From CAIMUM01 sp034429715 (GTDB lineage: Bacteria; Chloroflexota; Dehalococcoidia; GIF9; UBA5629), in assembly GCA_034429715.1 (NCBI GenBank), contig DAOUFR010000058.1, positions 1 to 64,000 on the forward strand: a DNA stretch of 64,000 bases. The letters are read 5' to 3'. Positions 50,652 through 58,996 of this stretch are shown here, in pieces (the stretch's first letter is position 1; each line of letters begins with the position of its first letter). Under the pieces are notes generated by a model that saw only the letters and a program-made list of their open reading frames with translations, was not told the origin of the DNA and made no database searches. A program made the position numbers and the translations under genes.

Positions 50652-51101
50652 TCATTTGTGAGCAGGCCTGAACTTCCATGCCATAACGTCGTTGCCCTGG
50701 CTGTCCTCATACAGCTTCTCGATTACGACGTCCATATCCATGCCGACCTCCAGGTTTTTCTCGTCATAGCCGGAGGAAATCTGGCCTGTGATGCTGATGC
50801 CTTCAGGCAGGCTGACCATCCCGACCCCGAAGGGAACAAATGGATCCGGTGCGTGGTATGGCGGGGGCGGCGAAAAATAGTTGATGGAATAGGCCTCCAG
50901 TTTGCCTTTATTGCTGAGCATCACCGATTGCATGGTACCGTCTTTTTTGCAGTTCGGATTGCGGCATACCTGTGCCGGCGGGAAGAAATAGCCGTTGCAC
51001 AAAGAGCATTTGCTGGCTATGATATGCGGCTCCCTGGGCGGCATGGTGAACCAGCCCTGGATGGCGGGAACCTGTTGTTTTTGCGCGTTTTGATCGCTCA
51101 T
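50652..51101 (-). CDS. DUF35 OB-fold protein with zinc ribbon (ChsH2-like partner of thiolase)
   Basis: 149 residues. The rubredoxin-like zinc ribbon CSLCNGYFFPPAQVCRNPNC (CxxC-13-CxxxxC) is followed by an OB-fold (GKLEAYSINYFSPPPP, PFVPFGVGMVSLPEG). DUF35 proteins form complexes with thiolase-like enzymes and deliver or position the acyl-CoA. GGAGGT precedes the ATG. 40 bases separate it from the thiolase. Confidence 0.9.
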   Translation of the reverse strand: MSDQNAQKQQVPAIQGWFTMPPREPHIIASKCSLCNGYFFPPAQVCRNPNCKKDGTMQSVMLSNKGKLEAYSINYFSPPPPYHAPDPFVPFGVGMVSLPEGISITGQISSGYDEKNLEVGMDMDVVIEKLYEDSQGNDVMAWKFRPAHK

Positions 51102-51137
51102 GGATGACCTCCTTAATTCTTATCCGATCTTTGTTTC

Positions 51138-52025
51138 TTACGTTAGCTTCGTGGTATCGAAAGCAGTCTTTGCCCCATCGGGCATGTAGTCGTAGAACCC
51201 TTTGCCTGCCTTCTTGCCCAGGCGTCCGGCCTGTACCATCTTGTCGATCAGTGTAGATGTCGGAGCATACGATTCAACTCCCATAGCCTTGAACGCCTGG
51301 CCGACACGCTGATAGACGTCCAGCCCTGCGTAGTCCGCCATCTCGAACGGGCCCAGAGTCCATCCGTACCCATATTTCATACCTGCATCGACATCCTGAA
51401 CCGTAGCAATGCCCTGTTCCACCAGGTTAAGGGCCTCGCGGAAGGCCGTGCCACTGATACGGTTCATGATGAAACCGGGTATATCTTTCATGACTTTCAC
51501 CGGATATTTATTAAGCGAAAGTATGAAATCCACGCTTTTCTGGAAAACCGCTGCGGATGTTTTTTCTCCTTTGATCACTTCAACCAGCAGCATCAGAGGT
51601 ACCGGACCAAAGAAGTGCAGCCCCACCATCCTCTCGGGATGCTGTGCATCCATGGCCAGCCGTGTAATACGTATGCTGGATGTGTTGCTGGCTAGAATGG
51701 TCTCCGCCGGACAGATTCTTTCCAGCTCCTGGAAAAGTCCTTTCTTGAGTTTTTCGTCTTCATAAACCGCTTCGATGACCCACGGGCACTTTGCGGCGAC
51801 GGCAAGATCTTTTACTGCGCTGATCCTCTCCTGTACGGCTTTAGCCGGATCCCTGAGCTGGCCCTTGCTCTCGAGTTTCCCGGTCGACCAGCGGATATCG
51901 GCGAGGGCTTTTTCAACAGCCTCAGCATTGGAATCATACAGGTAGACGCGGTAGCCATTCTGGGCGGCAACCTGTGCGATGCCGGTGCCCATAAAGCCGG
52001 CGCCGACGACGAGGACGTTTTCCAT
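51138..52025 (-). CDS. 3-hydroxyacyl-CoA dehydrogenase
   Basis: 295 residues, paralogue of the enzyme at 25697: VVGAGFMGTGIAQVAAQNGYRV, ASNTSSIRIT, VGLHFFGPVPLMLLVEVI, KDIPGFIMNRIS and GRLGKKAGKGFYDYMPDG. NAD-dependent oxidation of 3-hydroxyacyl-CoA. Member of the minus-strand run 56505-48054, upstream of the DUF35/thiolase pair, so the three form a dehydrogenation-cleavage unit. Confidence 0.93.
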   Translation of the reverse strand: MENVLVVGAGFMGTGIAQVAAQNGYRVYLYDSNAEAVEKALADIRWSTGKLESKGQLRDPAKAVQERISAVKDLAVAAKCPWVIEAVYEDEKLKKGLFQELERICPAETILASNTSSIRITRLAMDAQHPERMVGLHFFGPVPLMLLVEVIKGEKTSAAVFQKSVDFILSLNKYPVKVMKDIPGFIMNRISGTAFREALNLVEQGIATVQDVDAGMKYGYGWTLGPFEMADYAGLDVYQRVGQAFKAMGVESYAPTSTLIDKMVQAGRLGKKAGKGFYDYMPDGAKTAFDTTKLT

Positions 52026-52122
52026 TTATTATTCTCCTTCTGACTTTTATTACCTGTCTAACGGGAATCAGCCGTCTCAACCGGCAAACCTTCGATTTTC
52101 AAACTTCAGCTTGTGGTAGGTG

Positions 52123-53418
52123 TCATTTTTCGGCCAGCAGATGCTCGTGTTTGACCTTATCCATGTCAGCAATATAGGGCCGGGAAGCCATGAAATAGCA
52201 CAGTCCGCCCAAAACGCCGCCCAGGGTAGCAATTATCAGCGCGGTGCCCAGCGCCTGCGCATCCTGCCCCAGCGCATTGGAGATGGCTCCGACCAGGTAA
52301 GGGCTCCAGCCGCCGCCGAATACGTACATGAAAAAGATCATGGCGCCCCATACCAGGCCTTTCTGGGCTACCGGGGCGACATCCTGAGCCATGGCCATGA
52401 TGCAGGGAATCGCCATCACATTTAAAATGCCGTAGACAATGATGAGGACCATGCCCAGCGGCCCTTTTAACTGTAAGAACAGGGCTGCTGCAAGGAAAAA
52501 GGCGCTGAGTATAATGGTGATGGCCGGCACATAGAGCCTGCCCCTGGGATTTTTCCTGAACCACAAATCCGCCAGGAATCCGCCCAGTGGCGAGCCGATG
52601 ATGGCAGCCAGGACGATAGGAACAAGTATGCTGTTGGCGGCCTGCACATCCACTCCCCAGGCACGTCCGATAAAAGCCGGCGACCAGAAGAGAAATGACA
52701 TCGACATAACGTTGGCCAGGCCGTAGCCGACGAAGGTCCAGACCAGCGTGGGGATTTTAAAGAGACCGATTATTGAGTGGCCGAAATCCACCTTCATGCC
52801 GGGCGCCTGGTCTGCTTCCACGGTCTTGTAATCCTTCATAAAGAATGCCATCAGACCCAGGGCGATGCCCGGTATGGCGAAGATGAAGAACGGCGCCTGC
52901 CATCCGTACTGCTTGGCTACAATGCCTCCGGCGAGTGAACCCAGCGCTATTCCCAGCGGCACAGCTGCATTGAACACGCCCATGGCTATGCCGCGCGCCT
53001 TTTTCGAGTAAGCGGCGCCGATCATGGCCGAGCCGCCCGGCACAAATCCGGCTTCACCCACTCCGACAAGACTGCGGGGGACCAGGAAGCTCCAGAAATT
53101 CCAGGCAAATCCGTTGGCGGCAGTGAACATACTCCAGAGCAGCGCCATTATGCCGACAGCCTTGCGCCTGCTCCAGCGGTCTATCAGATAGGAAATGGGA
53201 AATGAGAAGACCGCGATGCTCAAAAGGAATACCGTCCCGAGGATACCCATTTCACTATCATTAAGCCCCAGGGCGGCTTTCATGGGCTCTACAACGGCGG
53301 CCACGACCTGCCGGTCCATGAAGTTAACCATCAGGAGGAGAGTACAGGTGATCAGTATATATAGTTTTCCCCCAGCTCCGGCCTTATATTCTTTTGGCGC
53401 ACCTGTATCTGTCGACAC
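52123..53418 (-). CDS. MFS transporter
   Basis: 431 residues with twelve membrane helices. LIDRWSRRKAVGIMALLWS and LVGVGEAGFVPGGSAMIGAAY match the transporter at 48054, so this is a paralogue of the same spinster-like subfamily. TAAGGAGGTGG-like ribosome site before the ATG. Its place between a HgdB-like gene and a hydroxyacyl-CoA dehydrogenase suggests uptake of the acid degraded by these enzymes. Confidence 0.88.
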   Translation of the reverse strand: MSTDTGAPKEYKAGAGGKLYILITCTLLLMVNFMDRQVVAAVVEPMKAALGLNDSEMGILGTVFLLSIAVFSFPISYLIDRWSRRKAVGIMALLWSMFTAANGFAWNFWSFLVPRSLVGVGEAGFVPGGSAMIGAAYSKKARGIAMGVFNAAVPLGIALGSLAGGIVAKQYGWQAPFFIFAIPGIALGLMAFFMKDYKTVEADQAPGMKVDFGHSIIGLFKIPTLVWTFVGYGLANVMSMSFLFWSPAFIGRAWGVDVQAANSILVPIVLAAIIGSPLGGFLADLWFRKNPRGRLYVPAITIILSAFFLAAALFLQLKGPLGMVLIIVYGILNVMAIPCIMAMAQDVAPVAQKGLVWGAMIFFMYVFGGGWSPYLVGAISNALGQDAQALGTALIIATLGGVLGGLCYFMASRPYIADMDKVKHEHLLAEK

Positions 53419-53477
53419 TAACCACCTCCTTTTCAGTGGGCTGTTATCGTATCGTTCTGCCGATTATTATTCTTTTT

Positions 53478-54839
53478 TTACCAGTCCAGGCCTTTGGATC
53501 TGCGGACCTTCCTGTAATGGTCCATGGTCTGTTCGAAGGCCTCGGCCCTGGCCAGTGTGTCCTGGGGATTGAAAACACGCTTGTCGATGATGTCGCCCTC
53601 GACCCACAGGGTGGGGACGTCCAGCTTCTTGAGCAGGAAATCCTGTATCGGTCGGAGATTGGAACTGGCTGCGCGGCAGGAGATAAGAGGATGCAGGAAA
53701 AATCCGTCGGCGCGATACCCCCCGGCGTAATTCAGATAGCATGCTACGATGGGATTATTGATGCTGTTCTTCCGGGCATGCTGATGTATGTTGAATACGA
53801 AGTTACGAGAGAGGCGCGCCAGCTTCTCTACGGGATTGCTGACCCTGCTCAGGTCCGGTGGTTTGGGGGCGTGATAGCCGTAGCCTTCGAAGACGAAATT
53901 CCAGCCCCTCTCGGCCAGGCTGTCGAAGAACTTGAGGCTGTGCCAGGGGGGCAACTCGGCGAAGATCAGCCGGTACCTCTCGGGATAGTTGATGGCTGCT
54001 TCTTTATTTTTAATCCTCTCCTGTACCTCGGCCAGCATGTCCTGGTACAATTTAAGAGACATCTTCATATCACCGGCGAAGAAAAGCGACGGCGGCATGC
54101 TGCTCCAGAAATCTGTGCTGTGCATGGGCCCGGGTATGGCCTTGCGGGCCTCGCTGATCTGCCAAACGGTTTCGTGGATCTGAATGGCCAGGTCCATCAG
54201 CTCTTCGAACCTGTTCCAGTCCATCTTCTTCTTGAAAAGTTTCTCCAGGAAGGAGATGTAATCGTTGAGCTCTTTAACCAGGAACTTCACCTGATACCCT
54301 TCGAGATCCTCCTCCGAGCCCTCGGCAGTGCCCATCACCGGCATCTCAAGGCACCATTGCGGCGCATCGAAGTACCTGGCCAGCGCCTGGAACCACTTGA
54401 AGCGCGCATCGCAGAAGATGCCCGAGCCGAGCAATAGCTGTGGTCTGGCCATTCCGCCCAGCGGGGCGTCGGGTGGAATATTGCCGTTGTTTTCCTTCAT
54501 CATGCGGCAGGAGTAGCCGATAGTGGCCCTGCCGTATCCGCACATATGGTTGGGGAAGCCGTCAGAGTCCGAGGCGTCTAAGAATTGCTCGGCTGTGCCG
54601 GAGGCCGCCAGCAGCGTGGAATAATTCTCGGGATATACGATATTGAGGTCCATGGCCTTGAGAGGGATATCCCCTTCGAAGATGGTGAGCATGGACCAAA
54701 CAGTAGGTCGGCCCTCTTTGCTGGCCTGCAGCGTATCGACATAGTCCTGCTGTACCAGGTTGCGCAGCGGGTACATGCTCTTCAGGCGGTTGATGGCCCT
54801 TTTCTTCTCGGTTTTAACCGTAGTTTCTGTTTCACTCAT
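53478..54839 (-). CDS. Orphan HgdB/BzdO-like subunit of 2-hydroxyacyl-CoA dehydratase / benzoyl-CoA reductase family
   Basis: 453 residues from ATG 54839, with GGGAG 8 bases ahead. Full-length paralogue of the protein at 60200 with the same length and the same three cysteines (HMCGYGR, FCDARFKWF, LISCRAAS), which probably bind the [4Fe-4S] cluster; the fourth Cys of the paralogue (RAASC) is Ser here. No matching BzdN-like subunit or activator lies in this run, so it probably shares those at 57321-60169. Long stretches such as NRLKSMYPLRNLVQQDYV are almost identical between the two copies. Confidence 0.88.
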   Translation of the reverse strand: MSETETTVKTEKKRAINRLKSMYPLRNLVQQDYVDTLQASKEGRPTVWSMLTIFEGDIPLKAMDLNIVYPENYSTLLAASGTAEQFLDASDSDGFPNHMCGYGRATIGYSCRMMKENNGNIPPDAPLGGMARPQLLLGSGIFCDARFKWFQALARYFDAPQWCLEMPVMGTAEGSEEDLEGYQVKFLVKELNDYISFLEKLFKKKMDWNRFEELMDLAIQIHETVWQISEARKAIPGPMHSTDFWSSMPPSLFFAGDMKMSLKLYQDMLAEVQERIKNKEAAINYPERYRLIFAELPPWHSLKFFDSLAERGWNFVFEGYGYHAPKPPDLSRVSNPVEKLARLSRNFVFNIHQHARKNSINNPIVACYLNYAGGYRADGFFLHPLISCRAASSNLRPIQDFLLKKLDVPTLWVEGDIIDKRVFNPQDTLARAEAFEQTMDHYRKVRRSKGLDW

Positions 54840-54945
54840 AAAATACACTCCCAGTGGAGAGAAGCATTCTCCAGGCGAGAAAGCGACTACTCTCAGGACG
54901 CAGTGAATACGAAGCGGATAAAAGGCGAAACTTCGATACCGGTTG

Positions 54946-56505
54946 CTATATTATTCTGCTGTCCTTGCCCTTCCAGTATTTTTCCTTTACCAAACGGCGT
55001 AATATCTTGCCGGTGGGAGTCATGGGCAGCTCCGTAACGAAGTCCACGGTGCGCGGACGTTTATAGCCGGCCAGCTTTCCCTTGGTGAAATCGACGATCT
55101 CTTCCTGCGTAGCGCTCATGCCGTCCTTCAGCAGGACCACCGCCTTGACCGACTCGCCCCAGAATTCATCAGGCACGCCGACGATGGCCACCTCTCTGAC
55201 CGAAGGATGTGCATAAATGACGTTCTCAACTTCGGTGGGGTAGATGTTCTCGCCGCCGGAAATGATCATGTCGTTTTTGCGGTCGACCAGGTACAGGTAA
55301 TTCTCCTCGTCCACGTATCCCATATCACCCACAGCACACCAGTCGCCGCGGAAGGCGGCCCTGGTGGCCTCGGGATTCTTCAAGTAGCCTTTGAAGATAT
55401 TGATGCCGCGTGTATATATCTCACCTATCTCGCCGGGCTTCATCTCATTGCCGTCGGGGTCCAGTATCTTGATCTGCTTGCCGAAAACGGCCTGCCCTAC
55501 CGAATTCAACTTCCTGAGCTGGTCCTCCGGCCGCAGAGCTGTCACCACACCCGTCTCGGTGGCGCCGTAGCCCTCGTATAGTCGGCCGTTTTTGAAGAAG
55601 GACAGTATCTCTTTTTTGGTCTTGGCTGAAATTGGGGCGGATGATGAGAGTAGCGTTGTCATGCTCGAGACGTCGTACTTATTGCGCACCTCCTCGGGCA
55701 GGGCCAGGATAATGTTGTACATGGTCGGCACCATGCTGGAGATATTGACCTTATATTTATCGATCAGCTGAAGTATCTCCTCGCCGTTGAATCCGCGCAG
55801 GTGATATATATGGATGGTCATACCGTTGAGGAACGAGGCCATCACGTTGTTGATGGAATTTGAGTGGAAGGTGGGCATGACGATCAGGTTAACCATATAG
55901 GAGGTAACGAATTCGATATTCATGGCTATCGCTGTTTCAACGCCCGTTTTGTGCTGGGTGATGGCGCCCTTGGGGAAGCCGGTGGTGCCTGATGTATAAC
56001 CTATGCATAAAATGTCCTCGGGATCGATTTTTACATCTGGCTCTGAGATGGGGCCGTCTTTTATCAGGTCCTGATAGAGGCCGCCTGCATCGCGGAATTT
56101 CTTACTCCCCACCACCCAGTATTTATCCGCCGGTATCTGTTTTATGTCCTTCGCCGCTGTTTCCATGACCGGTATGAATTCTTCTCCCAGTATCATGGCG
56201 CAGGCATCGGAGTTGTCGATGACGTACTTGATCTCGGGCGCCTGGAAGCGCCAGTTGACCGGCACCATGATGATACCGGATTTGGCGCAGGCCATAATCA
56301 ACTCGACGAACTGATAGCAGTTCATGAGCAGTATCCCCAGCCTGTCGCCTTTTTTTAACCCGCTGGCCAATAGATTATTGGCAATGCGGTTTACGCGGCG
56401 GTTGAGCTCCTCGTATGTGAAAGAGGCATCATTGCCGACGATGGCATTGCGTTTGGGATACTTGTTGACACTATTGAGCAGAAGTTCGCCTACTACCAGG
56501 TTCAT
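54946..56505 (-). CDS. AMP-forming acyl-CoA synthetase
   Basis: 519 residues. YTSGTTGFPKGAIT, EGYGATETG, GDMGYVDEENY, DRKNDMIISGGENIYP and PMTPTGKILRR with the catalytic Lys. First gene of the long minus-strand run. AGGAGG precedes the ATG at 56505. Activates the carboxylate substrate for the dehydratase/reductase and beta-oxidation genes downstream. Confidence 0.92.
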   Translation of the reverse strand: MNLVVGELLLNSVNKYPKRNAIVGNDASFTYEELNRRVNRIANNLLASGLKKGDRLGILLMNCYQFVELIMACAKSGIIMVPVNWRFQAPEIKYVIDNSDACAMILGEEFIPVMETAAKDIKQIPADKYWVVGSKKFRDAGGLYQDLIKDGPISEPDVKIDPEDILCIGYTSGTTGFPKGAITQHKTGVETAIAMNIEFVTSYMVNLIVMPTFHSNSINNVMASFLNGMTIHIYHLRGFNGEEILQLIDKYKVNISSMVPTMYNIILALPEEVRNKYDVSSMTTLLSSSAPISAKTKKEILSFFKNGRLYEGYGATETGVVTALRPEDQLRKLNSVGQAVFGKQIKILDPDGNEMKPGEIGEIYTRGINIFKGYLKNPEATRAAFRGDWCAVGDMGYVDEENYLYLVDRKNDMIISGGENIYPTEVENVIYAHPSVREVAIVGVPDEFWGESVKAVVLLKDGMSATQEEIVDFTKGKLAGYKRPRTVDFVTELPMTPTGKILRRLVKEKYWKGKDSRII

Positions 56506-56573
56506 GTTTGTAATCCTCCTGAATTAATTGAATTTAATGATCGTAATCTGATCTGGATTTCGCGACGCCGCTG

Positions 56574-57137
56574 TTATTGCGGCTTTTTACTATCAGACGA
56601 TTCATCAAAATTGGAGATTATTTTTATAGCGCTCTCCGTCCACTCCAGCAAAGCTTCATACTGTGCAAGGGTCCGGTCCACAACCAGCGTCCAGTAAAGC
56701 TTATCCAGCGGGTCCGCCGAGCCCCACAGGTCGCTATTAATGGCCGGTTTCACCATCGCCTTATATTTATCGACCTCAACCCTCAGTATTTTTGAGTATT
56801 TTTTTATGTCGTTCACAATATCCTTTCTGCTGACACGACTTCCATACCATAGCTTGGTCAGGAGAGTTTCACGGGGCACGACGAATTCAGGAGGCTCCTT
56901 AAGCCATTTTTTTAATTCTTCTGTGCCTTTGTCGGTTATAGTGAAAACGTTTTTGTTGGGCAGCTTCTCCTGGTCCACTCTTTCACATTCGACCAGTCCC
57001 TCCTCGGCCAGCAGGTTCAGTTTGCGATAAATCTGGCTGAGTGAAGGGCGCAGAGGCTCGAAAAACATTTTCGACAGATCGTACCCTGTTTTAGGACCGT
57101 AACTGAGGAATCCCAGCAAGCCGTGTTTCAACGACAT
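56574..57137 (-). CDS. PadR-family transcriptional regulator
   Basis: 187 residues. N-terminal winged helix: LKHGLLGFLSYGPKTGYDLSK, SLSQIYRKLNLLAEEGLVE, FTITDKGTEELKKWL; C-terminal coiled helix (PadR-C) from ~90. PadR proteins usually repress detoxification or phenolic-acid genes. It lies between the acyl-CoA ligase and the reductase operon on the same strand; a dyad upstream may be its operator. Confidence 0.9.
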   Translation of the reverse strand: MSLKHGLLGFLSYGPKTGYDLSKMFFEPLRPSLSQIYRKLNLLAEEGLVECERVDQEKLPNKNVFTITDKGTEELKKWLKEPPEFVVPRETLLTKLWYGSRVSRKDIVNDIKKYSKILRVEVDKYKAMVKPAINSDLWGSADPLDKLYWTLVVDRTLAQYEALLEWTESAIKIISNFDESSDSKKPQ

Positions 57138-57185
57138 ATCAATAAGCTCCTATGATAGATATTCCTATGGGCAGTACTCGCTTAA

Positions 57186-57213
57186 GCATGTATAGACCCA
57201 GGTCAATACATGC
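57186..57213. promoter_or_regulatory. Dyad upstream of PadR
   Basis: GCATGTAT, 12-base spacer, ATACATGC: perfect 8-base arms containing ATGT/ACAT, the half-sites known for PadR-type operators. About 50 bases before the padR start in the 57138-57320 gap. Likely autoregulatory; a further ATGCATGT occurs at about 57241. Confidence 0.5.
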
Positions 57214-57320
57214 CGCCAAATAAGATAACATATGCCTGAAATGCATGTCAAACCGGATTGTAATCACGAGGACGGGGAATCAGAGAAGTTGTAAATACGG
57301 CCGTTATAATGAATGGAAGG

Positions 57321-58103
57321 CTATGAAATGGAGCGGTCTCTGGCGATCAGTGCCGCGCCCAGGGCAGCGATGATGCGGGGGTTCTGCGGCACCAGCACTT
57401 TGAGTTTCAGCTTTTCCTCGATGCTCCGGACCAGGCCGATATCGAGCGCGCCGCCTCCGATGACAGCCACCTCCGGCCGGATGTTGACGCCGCGTGTCAG
57501 GGCGCTGACCTTATCGGCGATAGAGCGGTGGATGCCGGCCACGATATCCTCAGGTTTATCGCCCTGCGCGATACGGGTGATGACCTCGGTCTCCAGGAAT
57601 ACCGTGCAGGACGTGGAGAAGCTGGACGGTTGCGTGGATTTTAAAGAGAGAGGACCCAGGTCCTCGATGTTCAGTTGCAGTATGCGCGCCACCAGCTGCA
57701 GAAGGCGGGCGCTGCCTGTGGCACAAATCTCGGAGATATTGAAGTTGATGACCTGGCCGTTTTCATCGATATCGATGAGCTGGCTTCCCTGTCCGCCGAT
57801 ATCCACTATTGTGCGGGCGGAAGGGAAGACAAGGTTAACTCCCCGGGCGTTGCAGACGATGACTCCGTGATAGCTGTCGGCCTCAGCGTTGCGGCCGCCG
57901 GTGCCCGTTGAGCCGCTGGCTTTGATATCCTCGGGCTTAAGGCCCGCCCTGTTTATAACCTCTTCTTTGAGCGCGGTTGCGGTAGTGGCATAGTTGTTGC
58001 CCGAAGGTACTACGGATGCGGCTTTGATATTCCGGCTGTCGTCTATAATGACGGCCTTGCCGCCGACGGATCCGATATCGATACCGAGATAATAGGCGCT
58101 CAT
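57321..58103 (-). CDS. BadF/BadG/BcrA/BcrD-type ATPase (reductase activator), BzdP-like
   Basis: 260 residues. ASKHA ATPase fold: YLGIDIGSVGGKAVII, TIVDIGGQGSQLI, AVIGGGALDIG. Cys127 (EICATGSARLL) and Cys166 (STSCTVFLETE) fall at the positions that bridge the [4Fe-4S] cluster between monomers in the HgdC activator. It hydrolyses ATP to push an electron into the catalytic subunits. Overlaps the sister ATPase gene by 4 bases. Confidence 0.9.
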   Translation of the reverse strand: MSAYYLGIDIGSVGGKAVIIDDSRNIKAASVVPSGNNYATTATALKEEVINRAGLKPEDIKASGSTGTGGRNAEADSYHGVIVCNARGVNLVFPSARTIVDIGGQGSQLIDIDENGQVINFNISEICATGSARLLQLVARILQLNIEDLGPLSLKSTQPSSFSTSCTVFLETEVITRIAQGDKPEDIVAGIHRSIADKVSALTRGVNIRPEVAVIGGGALDIGLVRSIEEKLKLKVLVPQNPRIIAALGAALIARDRSIS

Positions 58104-58987
58104 TTAGTCTTCTCCCCGAAATCCACACGGGCCTCGGTGAGCTTCTTTTCACGATGCGCCTGGTATTCGCCGCGCTGCACCAGTTTGAAGGCCTCGTCGC
58201 GCGCCAGTATGGCCGCTCCCAGCGAGCCGGTGATGAGCGGCTCCTCGGGAATTAGCACGGGCACGCCCAGCACGGTCTCCATGGCTTTGACCATGCCGGC
58301 GTTCTTGGCCACACCACCGGTGAAGACCACGGGCACTTCCACTTTGAGCTGTCGAGCCAGCTTGACCACGCGCGTGGCTATGGCTATATAGACTCCCGCC
58401 AGTATATCAGGCAGGGGTTCCCCCGTTGACAGACGTGAGATGATCTCCTGCTGGGCGAAGATGGTGCAGAGGCTGTTGATCTTGACCGGAGTATCGGTTT
58501 GAAGGGATATTTTGCCCATCTCGTTGAGGTCCAGCCCCAGGGTCTCGGCGGCCACCTCCAGGAACCTGCCTGTGCCGGCTGCGCATTTGTCGTTGGTCAG
58601 AAAATCTACAAGGCGTCCATTTTTGATTTTGAGCACCTTGGCGTCCTGTCCCCCGATATCAATGGCCGTCCTGACATCGGGAAAAAGCGCAGCCACACCT
58701 TTAGCGTGGCAGGTCAGCTCGGTGATCTGCTTGTCGGCAAAGGGCACATTGACGCGGCCGTAGCCGGTGGAGACGATATAAGCGATATCCGCAAGCGGCA
58801 GTCCGGCTTTATGCAGGGTATCTTCCATGACCTTGTTGGCGCGCAGGCGGTGCTGGGCGCCGGTGGGGCCGACAACATAGGCCAGCATCTTGCCTTCGGC
58901 GTCCACTATTGTTGCCTTGGACATCGTGGAGCCGATATCGATGCCGGCGAAATAAAGGCGTGAGGTCAGATCATCGATGCCGGGCAC
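58100..58987 (-). CDS. BadF/BadG/BcrA/BcrD-type ATPase (reductase activator), BzdQ-like
   Basis: 295 residues, GTG start. FAGIDIGSTMSKATIVD, TAIDIGGQDAKVL and VFTGGVAKNAGM are the ATPase motifs; Cys135 (DKCAAGTGRFLE) and Cys174 (NSLCTIFAQQE) are the cluster ligands. Two different activator subunits in one operon is the arrangement of class I benzoyl-CoA reductases (BcrAD, BzdPQ), not of simple 2-hydroxyacyl-CoA dehydratases, which usually have one. Confidence 0.9.
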   Translation of the reverse strand: MPGIDDLTSRLYFAGIDIGSTMSKATIVDAEGKMLAYVVGPTGAQHRLRANKVMEDTLHKAGLPLADIAYIVSTGYGRVNVPFADKQITELTCHAKGVAALFPDVRTAIDIGGQDAKVLKIKNGRLVDFLTNDKCAAGTGRFLEVAAETLGLDLNEMGKISLQTDTPVKINSLCTIFAQQEIISRLSTGEPLPDILAGVYIAIATRVVKLARQLKVEVPVVFTGGVAKNAGMVKAMETVLGVPVLIPEEPLITGSLGAAILARDEAFKLVQRGEYQAHREKKLTEARVDFGEKTK

Positions 58988-58996
58988 AGTGCTACC

